Source: Myxococcales bacterium (lineage in GTDB: Bacteria; Myxococcota_A; Polyangia; Haliangiales; Haliangiaceae). From it: a stretch of DNA of 64,000 bases. The notes below the pieces were generated by a model that ran no database searches, was not told where the DNA came from, and saw only the letters and a list, made by a program, of their open reading frames with translations. This document shows, one piece after another, positions 32,601 to 40,200 of this stretch. The DNA lies in contig CANKMW010000042.1 in assembly GCA_947483555.1 (NCBI GenBank), positions 1 to 64,000 on the forward strand. The letters are read 5' to 3'. Position 1 is the stretch's first letter. Every line of letters begins with the position of its first letter. The position numbers and the translations under genes were made by a program.

Positions 32601-35198
32601 CTCGACGGGCGACTCACGGTGCTGTTCAACGTCTCGGACCGTGCTGGAAACGCGGCGACCGAGTTGATGCAACAGTGGACCGTTGACAACACGGATCCAC
32701 AGATCGTGATCTCCGGCGTGACCGCCGGTGCCTGGTACCCCTCGGCGCGCACGGTGACCTTCGACCAGACGGACACAAACCGAGCCAATACCACGGCGAC
32801 CCTCGACACCATCACGATCCCGTCACCGACGACCGTGAACACCGAGGGAAGGCACCAACTCCTCGTGACGGCCACCGATCTGGCAGGCAACGTCACCATG
32901 ATGGCGCAGCCACTTGTGTTCTACGTGGACCTGGCGAACCCGATGCTGGCCGTCGTGCCGCCCAACCCGAACGGGATGTGGATCCGCGGCACGTATGACG
33001 TCACCGTCGAGGCGACCGATTCGCTCCAGGGAATCGGATCGCTGTCGAACAACATCACCGCGACCGTTACGAGCTCGCCGGGCACGGCGCCGCCCGGAGA
33101 GTCGAACCCGCTGGTCGGTGGTGGAGCGATCCGCATCCGCAACCAGATCGTCACAACGTTGATTGCCGGCCCATCCGTGGCCAGCGGAACGCTATCCGTG
33201 ACGTACAACGTCACCGACGCTTCAACCCGTGCGGCGATGCCCCCCGTTACGGTCGGGGTGATGATCGACAACCAGCCGCCTGTCGTCACAGTGCTTGCAG
33301 TGCGCAACCAGGTTGGTGCGATGATCGACAACTTCGTCAGCGAACCAGGCGCGACGATCCGAGGCACGGTGACGACGGGGGGCTCACCGACCACGGTCAA
33401 CGTCACCGTGACCCCGGGGCCCTTCACCGCGACGCCCACGCCTGACGCTTCTGGCAACTGGTCCTTCGCCATCCCCGCGCTCAACCAAGGCGCGTACAGC
33501 ATCGTGGCCACGGCGACGGACCTGGCCGGCAACGTCTCCATGACGCCGGGTAGTGGTGGTTTCACGGTCGACCGAATGGCACCAACGATCTCGCTGTTGC
33601 AGAGCTCGGTGCTCGACGAGCGCAACTGCGACGTTCTGGTCAATGTGAGCCCGGGCAGCGTTCCCACGCCGGGGCTCATCGGTTCCCCGGCCGTCAACCA
33701 CGGGACGTGCGACATCACGGGAAATCCGGTGCGACTCGACACGGCGACCGCGTCCACAGAAATAGGAAAGTTCACGACGCGCCTCACCGCGTCGTCGGGC
33801 GACAACCCGCTCAAGTGGCTGCCGCAGGCGACCGACGGCACCGGCGTCGGCCTGGCGCAGGCGGCGTCCACGATCCAGCTCCGCGTCTACCGGGTCGGTC
33901 AGACCCCGCCGGCCACATGGGTGGACACGGCGACCCCATCGCTGTCGAACGGGATCCTGAGTGCGGAGGCGTTCGTCACGTCGGCGCAGTGGCCCGAGAC
34001 GAAGACCCACACCGCGGCCTTCACGATCGAACTGCGTGCGGTCGATCGCCTGGGCAACGCCAGCGACCCGCTGCTGTTCCAGACCCTGGCCAAGTCCTGG
34101 TTCCACCGACCGCTGGCGCCGCCAGTGCTGGTTCGCTACGTGGGCCTCTCGAATCCGAATGACGCCGACCTCGGGACCTTCTCGCTCTTCAAGCACTCGC
34201 TGACGCCGACCGGGTCGCAGGTGGGCCTGGCCAGCGCAATCTCCAGCGGCTTCTTCAACGATGCCCCCCGAGGCCTCTATGAGTACGACGTCTGGAACCC
34301 GCACGAGGAGGCCATCAACGTCGGGTTCTACGTGCCCGCGTTCAACGGCGGTTCGTACACCTCGCAGGTGTGGGAGGTGAACCCGTTCATCACCGACACA
34401 CTCGGGATCGTCAACAACCCGTCACCGGCCATCTGCGGCTGGCCGGCGGGGACGACCAGCTTCCGCATGAGCGGTGGATCGGCCCCGTTCACATGCGGCG
34501 GCGGCACCACCTGCACGTGCTTCAATGGCGCGTCGCCGGAGCCGACCGACGTGAAACCAGCGGCGGCGAGCGGAGCGATCACGACGAACTCGTTGCGTGT
34601 CGTTGCCTGGGATTCGACGACCGCAACACCGCAGCGTCTCTCGCCGCAGTCATTGAGCCCGACCCTGGACGGGTACACGTTCTACGAGTTCACGATCCCT
34701 GGTCGCGCGTCCGCCTCGACGATCGCCACGCACATGCGCGTGATGGTTTCGCTGCCGAACCTCGACCTGTTCTCACCGGCCGATGACCCGGGGACGCAGA
34801 CCGTTCTCGAGTCCGACGGCGCCAACGCGGAGTTCCACGTGTATCGGATGGGCGGTAACAGTTTCCAGCCTACGATGACGGTGGTCTTCAAGGAGCGGTG
34901 GGCAGATTGCCGCGCCACCAGTCCCACCACCGGATTCTGCACCAACATGCACGCGCGGCGACGATTGCGCGCCACGGTGCAGGCTGCGGCAAGCGTGCCG
35001 GCGCAAACAGTTCGACCACACGTGCGGACTCGCGCTGTCGCGGCGACCAGCGCAACACCGGAAGGTATACCCAGCGTGCCCGTTCGAGACGGCAATCTTG
35101 GCTCCACATCGGGGACGGTCTCATGGGCTAGTTGCGAAACGGGCTCCATCTTCCCGTGCCCCACCGTCCCAGACTTCGCCTTCGGCGTTGCGTTCTAA
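29664..35198 (+). CDS. Giant Ig-like-repeat lipoprotein
   Basis: 1,844 residues from ATG 29664, which gives a clean lipoprotein signal (lipobox about LTCG); in-frame upstream starts exist. Two large related units occupy about 38-320 and 435-720, each with a carboxypeptidase-regulatory-like start (SGTAYWSGPLRGATV and SGVIYKGRVGAATV). Then come about seven Ig-like repeats of 90-100 residues (openers such as PPVITFLG, APTVTFNI, DPQIVISG, and DNQPPVVTV), then a non-repeat C-terminal domain with Cys pairs (about 1430-1844). Probably a long surface protein for adhesion or surface assembly. Confidence 0.85.
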   Translation: MAVLGVRAGSWWRGLAVAAVVASLTCGGDDGGGTGGASLSGTAYWSGPLRGATVVVHQLVDGQRTLDLGRTTTADDGSWSLEHDGYEHVEIDIIGGSYTEASGGEVALDANTTLRGVVLDLQIGEQRSGVVVSPYTHLIVALGRARLASGAKESTYGAAVGKAVERLTAHLTFDPTKTAVAPVSAAAGSPTEQVKYALALAGLSKLAALAAADQGATVQSVNTVELTKVLARDAGSVEALFDGNASEVLFVGASCPPPTGCSMEGPGCYATCHIHSNSLRSRLGSAILSFLLTPQNGTTLTRDDVAPWLEGVRANVDSELFGTDATEPFDSIGPTITWVAPAADTTVAGSIAVEVTAADPVGVMSLTVTAETPTPMQLVDTDPAPERFAATFSTLGLAEGALILTATATDTEENSTAAPRMINLNNISGGTASGVIYKGRVGAATVRIYQFMNGVRGTQVGTGTTASDGSFTNVMIADGYTGPLLVEAGFGGTYPEEAANATVTLDVNDRLRTVIPTYADGGAISSLMVTPLTSFAVTYFEYLQQSSQGGTTVPARWTTARSAMESHFGVANIYSLTPLAPAEMTTFNAPARYGLILVGLSETARAASTLGGGDGGTFGSAMNAMRVVRVLETDLADGCWDGRQITTPLFFGGTRAVTVRSTRRELAEKIVSYLSDGARNQTPYAGAVDVLSQLDTLSSGGGNTSPGSCSATGKLNPDAGTPFDQTPPVITFLGTTTTAGFVRGTVTVDAVSADPDMLDMRPTLRFTTPAGTADTDGDETDPDAHHMFDTTTMSNGPLVVTLESVDDAGNVGTATRSYTIDNIAPTVTFNIMDGSWHRSPGPVVSYTVNEMNVASVTALIDGLPFNNNSQISAPGAHTLVVMVQDQAGAMVTGTLTFFVDIVAPMLTFGPITPSGSVVKDTLSITVNATDNMMGSSSLGTDIGVTATDRNGTTVVPSLSYPVQGGGARQVVATFDTNNILDGRLTVLFNVSDRAGNAATELMQQWTVDNTDPQIVISGVTAGAWYPSARTVTFDQTDTNRANTTATLDTITIPSPTTVNTEGRHQLLVTATDLAGNVTMMAQPLVFYVDLANPMLAVVPPNPNGMWIRGTYDVTVEATDSLQGIGSLSNNITATVTSSPGTAPPGESNPLVGGGAIRIRNQIVTTLIAGPSVASGTLSVTYNVTDASTRAAMPPVTVGVMIDNQPPVVTVLAVRNQVGAMIDNFVSEPGATIRGTVTTGGSPTTVNVTVTPGPFTATPTPDASGNWSFAIPALNQGAYSIVATATDLAGNVSMTPGSGGFTVDRMAPTISLLQSSVLDERNCDVLVNVSPGSVPTPGLIGSPAVNHGTCDITGNPVRLDTATASTEIGKFTTRLTASSGDNPLKWLPQATDGTGVGLAQAASTIQLRVYRVGQTPPATWVDTATPSLSNGILSAEAFVTSAQWPETKTHTAAFTIELRAVDRLGNASDPLLFQTLAKSWFHRPLAPPVLVRYVGLSNPNDADLGTFSLFKHSLTPTGSQVGLASAISSGFFNDAPRGLYEYDVWNPHEEAINVGFYVPAFNGGSYTSQVWEVNPFITDTLGIVNNPSPAICGWPAGTTSFRMSGGSAPFTCGGGTTCTCFNGASPEPTDVKPAAASGAITTNSLRVVAWDSTTATPQRLSPQSLSPTLDGYTFYEFTIPGRASASTIATHMRVMVSLPNLDLFSPADDPGTQTVLESDGANAEFHVYRMGGNSFQPTMTVVFKERWADCRATSPTTGFCTNMHARRRLRATVQAAASVPAQTVRPHVRTRAVAATSATPEGIPSVPVRDGNLGSTSGTVSWASCETGSIFPCPTVPDFAFGVAF

Positions 35199-35227
35199 CC
35201 CCTAGTAATCCTTCCTGTGGAGACCAT

Positions 35228-35617
35228 ATGTTGAAGAACCTCGCTCTCGTGCTCGTAGGGGCCGTCGGCGCCACCACATTCGTCATCGCATGCAGTGATG
35301 ACTCGCCGGGGGATGCCGACGCTGCGGTGTGCGATTGCGACCCAGCCGAACCCCCGCTCGCGGGTCGAATCGTGCGGGTAGAGAACCGGACGACGGTTTC
35401 GACCATCGGGATCACCGTCGGCGCTACATGCGCGGCTGGCGCAACCTTGCTTGGTGGCGGTTGCTTCACCGAGGGTAACGCCAGCCTGCAGCCCCGTCTA
35501 ATCCAGAGCGGCAATACGCTGCCAGGACCTACCGTGTACTCGTGTACCTGGGATAACTCCCAACAAAACGAAGTCACTGGTGTGGCGTGGGCCACTTGCC
35601 TCAACCCGGCGCAGTGA
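35228..35617 (+). CDS. Small Cys-rich lipoprotein
   Basis: 129 residues with lipobox VIAC at about residue 20 followed by an acidic start (SDDSPGDADA). Six or more Cys after the lipobox (AAVCDCDP, ATCAAG, GGCF, YSCTW, ATCLN) suggest disulfides. It lies 29 bases after the giant lipoprotein and is probably co-transcribed, perhaps as a surface partner. No family recognised. Confidence 0.7.
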   Translation: MLKNLALVLVGAVGATTFVIACSDDSPGDADAAVCDCDPAEPPLAGRIVRVENRTTVSTIGITVGATCAAGATLLGGGCFTEGNASLQPRLIQSGNTLPGPTVYSCTWDNSQQNEVTGVAWATCLNPAQ

Positions 35618-35621
35618 CGCG

Positions 35622-35739
35622 CGTAGGATGCGTCGAGAACGATGACCGAGACCCTGGACTCCGACAGATCCTCCCTAAGTCCCCGGCAGTTACAAGATTT
35701 CTGCTCGGAACCGGCAACCGCCAGCCTCGGGTCTCGATA
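35622..35739 (+). repeat. Dispersed 118-bp intergenic repeat, copy 1
   Basis: Starts CGTAGGATGC and ends GGGTCTCGATAA. It is about 80% like the copy at 37001-37117, in the same orientation, by eye. The ends carry an inverted motif (CCGAGACCC near the start, GGGTCTCG near the end), so the transcript could fold. It lies between two lipoprotein genes. Confidence 0.75.
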
Positions 35740-35853
35740 AACGACGTCATGAACAGCCCGTCGCGAGCGCAGGTCGCTGCAGCACGATCGGAGCGCCACC
35801 AGCGCGACCCCAGGCGTGGCCGCCGGACTCTCGCCGCAAGTGAGGACAGACGC

Positions 35854-36924
35854 GTGAAGCTACCCGTATCGACAATTCTGTTTCCAGGACTGGCAATTGC
35901 TCTGTTGGCCTGTTCGGAGTCACCTGCCGCCCCGCAACTCTCCCTACTCTGGTCTTTGGATGTTGAAGACGCTTCGCGCAACCGCGGCTACCCATCCCGA
36001 GTGGGACTCTATCAGGACAGTTTGTTCTTCAGCGTCCACGTAGGCGACTTCGGCAACAGCGTCATTGGTCGAGTTCAATCCCGCTCCGTGACTTGGAACA
36101 AGGAGATCACAGGTGGGAGCATGACGGTCTCCGACAGTGGACGCGTTCACTATGCGTCCCTCGGAATCCAGCGGATCGAGCCCAGCGGAAACGAGATCTC
36201 TCCATTGCTCGCTGGCCTCGCGTCACCAAATCTCGTGACAACATACGAGAACGCGGCCATCGCCGTACAGATGAACGGCGGCAGCGGAGCGCCGCAAATC
36301 GTACGCGTCTCCGCGGCCGACACGGTGGACTGGACTCAGACGATTGAGCGTCCTGGTCGGTGCTTGAGCGCCCATGTCATCGAGTCCGCGCCCGAGCTGG
36401 TCGTCGTCGCAGGAGCGGAAGGCGCGCTATCAAGCGAGGCATGCGGCTGGGGAAGGGGCGAGAACTTGTGGGTGGCGGCTCTTTCGCCGCTGGATGGTCG
36501 GGTGTTGTGGTCGCAGGTTTCCTCGGATGCTCTGTCCCAGGTGGTAACGGTAGCCGAAGACATTTCCATTTCGACCGACGGCGATGTGTTCATCGGCGGT
36601 ACCTTCGGCCTGAAGGCACTCCGCCCGGACGGGACCGAGATCTGGTACCGCGAAGAGCCGTTTTTGTGGGACTCGTTCTCAGCCATCGAGTCACTATCGG
36701 ACAACACCCTCGCGATGGCGGAGGCATCTCGAATCCACCTGGTCGACTCGACCGATGGAACCGAGCAGGAGGAGTCGCTCACCGTCGACGCGCTTCGGGA
36801 CGCCAAGATGAAGTTCGACGGCGATGAGACTCTCTACGTCGTCGGACAACGTGCGCTTGACGACGAACCCGAATTCGTACAGCACCGGGTGAGCGCGGTG
36901 AGGTGGTCGCCACAATCTCCATGA
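35854..36924 (+). CDS. PQQ/propeller-like lipoprotein
   Basis: 356 residues from a GTG at 35854, which begins a lipoprotein signal (ILFPGLAIALLAC, lipobox LLAC). The mature part has propeller-like blades (LWSLDVEDASRNRG, VWSQVSSDALSQV-type, FGLKALRPDGTEIWYREE). GC content is lower than in its neighbours, which suggests a different origin. It sits between the two copies of the 118-bp repeat. Confidence 0.75.
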   Translation: MKLPVSTILFPGLAIALLACSESPAAPQLSLLWSLDVEDASRNRGYPSRVGLYQDSLFFSVHVGDFGNSVIGRVQSRSVTWNKEITGGSMTVSDSGRVHYASLGIQRIEPSGNEISPLLAGLASPNLVTTYENAAIAVQMNGGSGAPQIVRVSAADTVDWTQTIERPGRCLSAHVIESAPELVVVAGAEGALSSEACGWGRGENLWVAALSPLDGRVLWSQVSSDALSQVVTVAEDISISTDGDVFIGGTFGLKALRPDGTEIWYREEPFLWDSFSAIESLSDNTLAMAEASRIHLVDSTDGTEQEESLTVDALRDAKMKFDGDETLYVVGQRALDDEPEFVQHRVSAVRWSPQSP

Positions 36925-36934
36925 CGCACCGCAG

Positions 36935-36973
36935 CCGCACCCTGAACCGTGTTCCAAGCGCGCAGGGGTGCGG
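36935..36973. terminator. Intergenic hairpin, CCGCACCC/GGGTGCGG arms
   Basis: An 8-bp stem (36935-36942 with 36966-36973) 11 bases after the propeller lipoprotein stop. Same arms as the hairpins at 24078 and 29204. A likely transcript end. Confidence 0.55.
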
Positions 36974-37000
36974 TTGGGGGAGGAGCGAGCGCCACCGGCC

Positions 37001-37117
37001 GTAGGATGCAGCAAGAACGGTGACCCGAGACCCGACGCCAACAGATCTTCCCACAGTCCCGAGCAGTTGCACGATTCTCGCTCGGAACCCGCAACCGCCA
37101 GCCTCGGGTCTCGATAA
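37001..37117 (+). repeat. Dispersed 118-bp intergenic repeat, copy 2
   Basis: Partner of 35622-35739: starts GTAGGATGCAGCAAGAACGG and ends CTCGGGTCTCGATAA. It lies about 100 bases upstream of the DUF4157 toxin gene. Same orientation as copy 1. Confidence 0.75.
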
Positions 37118-37222
37118 CCCAAGCATGATCAGGAACCCCTCACCGGCCATCGGCCACGCCGCACTCTCCCACGGCGGCGACCTGATCTCGGGCACGGGCA
37201 CCTCGACCATCGAGGTGGCGTA

Positions 37223-40200
37223 GTGCCCTGGGACTTCAAGAGCTGGCTCGACGGACTGCCTCCGGCGGCCGAAGAGGAGGTCCCGCAGCGCCCTGCCCCC
37301 GGCAAGGTCTCGCGCACGTCGCGCCTCCAACCGGTGCAGCGTCGTGCCGCCTCCGGATCGGTGTCGGCCGCGCCGCTGGACGGCATCGACTATCTCTCGC
37401 AGCCCGCCGAGCGTCAGGTTGCGCCGGTTCCGCACGAGGACCCGTTCGCGATGCACTTGATCGGCACGCCGGTCCAGCGCTCCAGGGATGGTGCCAACGC
37501 CGATGACGTTCACGCCGCCGCGGCCCGTGGCCTCGAAGCGCCGGCGTCGCCTTTGCCACACCTCGATCAGATCCAGAAGTCCTTCGGCCATCACGACATC
37601 TCCCATGTCCAAGCCCACGTTGGCGGAGCGGCCGCCGAGGCGAGCACGGCGATGGGCGCCAGCGCCTACGCCGCAGGCGATGACGTTGCATTCGCGAGCG
37701 CACCCGACCTTCACACGGCGGCGCACGAGGCGGCGCACGTTGTCCAGCAGAAGGGCGGCGTCCAGCTCAAGGGCGGCGTCGGCGAAGTGGGCGATGCCTA
37801 TGAGCGGCATGCGGACGCCGTTGCGGACAAGGTCGTCGCGGGTGAGTCGGCAGAGGTCTTGCTGGATCAGTTCGTCGGCGCCGGTTCGCACGTAGCCTCG
37901 GCGCACGTCCAACGGAAGAACATCGGTGGCACCGGTGAGGGTCGGGAGGACTCCCCGTCCGACGTCTCTGCGGACCGCTTCCGCTTCGAGGCCGAGCGAA
38001 GTGGCGCGTTGGTCACCGCCCGCGAGTACCTTCGCGGCTACCTGCTGACGAAGATCGGGCCGGCGTTGTCAGCCGCGATGGCGGACAAGGGATACTCGCC
38101 GCCGCATCGACGCCTTGGGTGGGGCGAGAAGGCGAGCGACTTCGGCTACGAGGTCGTGGCGCGCATCCCCGACGTCTTCTCCGACGACTATCACGGCCTG
38201 CCCGATCTCCTCGGCGACGAGCTCTGGCAGCTGGTAGACGACAACCGTCTGCGCACCACCGACGGCAAGTCGCTGGCCGACAAGGTGATGCCCGCCGCAC
38301 CGAAGGAGGGACTGAAGGATGGCATCAAGGGACCGATGCGCTGGGTCCCAGATGTTGCGGTCGCCATTGCCTCACGCTTCGACGAACAGGTTCGCGCCTC
38401 ACTGCCGCGCGTGGGCGAGCGCTACGTCCAAGCCTACGACCGGTTCGCAGCAGATGCGGCAGGCGCTCATCAGCGCGCCGTGAAGTCGAGCGACATCCTG
38501 CCGGGACATCCGATGGATCGGCTCGTCATACGCGTGATGAGCACCGAGGGCATGGTCACCGTCGAGCCTCGCCACGATGCTCATGGCGCTTCAGCCGAAC
38601 GAGGCACGCGCGGTCCGCGCCGCCTCAAGTCCATGACATGGGTCGACGAACCGGGCATGTGGAACTGGATCAAGGTGTCGCCCGCCGACGCGACCGCTGA
38701 AGAGGTCGCGTATCACCTCTTCAAGGACTACAGCGCCGCGCACCGATTGGTAGCATCTCCGCCGTTCTTCGGCCTGACGATCAAGGACGCCGCTCAGTTC
38801 CCCGCGGCGCGCGCTCACCGTGCGAAGCACGACGGCGGCAACGCGTTCGATGCGATGGATGCGGCTGCCAACGAGTCGCCAGACCTGACCCGCACGCGCG
38901 CCGAGCAGACCCAGGACCCTGCGCACGATCGACCAGCGCAGCTCGTGAACAGCAAGGCCGGTGAGGAGGCGTCGCGCGCGCACGGGACCCGCAGTGGCGC
39001 ATCTCAGCCATCGGCAACCGAAGCCGACGCCACCGATGTCACCGCGCCCCGCGAGACGACAGATCCAGTCCAGACGTTTGCCGCCGTGCTGGTGCAGCTC
39101 GAGGCGATCGCACGCATGGTGGTGTCCTTCGGCGCGGCTGGTGAACTCGCCCCGGTCCACGAACGCACCGTGGCACGCAGATCCCAAGCGGCGTCAGCAC
39201 CGCCCGAGCTTCGCGCACAGCTCAGCGGAGTCGCGCGAGCACAGCAACGCGTGCTCCTCGAGATCGGCTCGCCACTCGGACAGGTGGTCGTTCAGCTCCA
39301 GGCGCGCGGCATCAAGGCAACGGACAAAGACGGCGCCGGGGACGTCGCGCGCAGCGCGGTCGTCGGGCTGGTACGGGCGGCGGCATTCTCCGACCTTCCC
39401 GACCTGGCACGAACCGAGCTGGAAGGCGCACTCAAGGCGCAGCGGCTCGCCGGCACGGACGCGATGGAGGCGATGCTGGCGGATGCCATCGGCCGCGTCG
39501 AGTCCATCACGATGCAGCGGGGAAAGGTCGCCTACGAATCCAAGCGCAGCGAGAAGGTGTTCGACGGTGACCTCCAGGGGCGCCAGCGAGCCCTGAGGGC
39601 AAAGGTCGCCGAGCTGCGGGGGCGACTCATCGCTGGCGAGGCGGTCGCGCCGAGCGAGGTCAAGGCGATCTTCGAGAAGATCGACGCCCTGCGGTTCGAG
39701 GCCGAGCTGATGACCAACATCGTCAGCCTCGAGAGCATGTTCGAGGCGGTTCAGCAGACGCTCGACGAGGGCTGGGTCCGTGCCGCCGAGAACACGCCGG
39801 GCATGGGAACCAACCTCGCTTCACTCGAGGAAGGCGGCGCGCGACTCAAGAGCACGCTGACGCACGCCCACAAGCGGTGGCTTGAGATCCACGCCGAGCT
39901 GCGCGCGATGAAGCAGGCTGATCCGGAACGCGCCGCCGATCTCAACCACGCGTTGGACGACCTCAAGTCGAAGGTCCGAGCACTGGCGGGAGACAAGGCC
40001 GTCGCCGACTACCTGAACATGGCGTATGACCGCATGAGCGACGCGCGGACGAAGGCCGCGATCGTGCAGATCGCGTTTTTCATCGGCGTCTCGATCGTCG
40101 CTGCGGGTGCCGGCGGCTTCGTGGCGGCAGGCGTTAACGCTGCGCGTGGGGCCGAGACCGCGGCGCTCCTCGGCCAGCTCGCCGGCATGACGGTCGAGTC

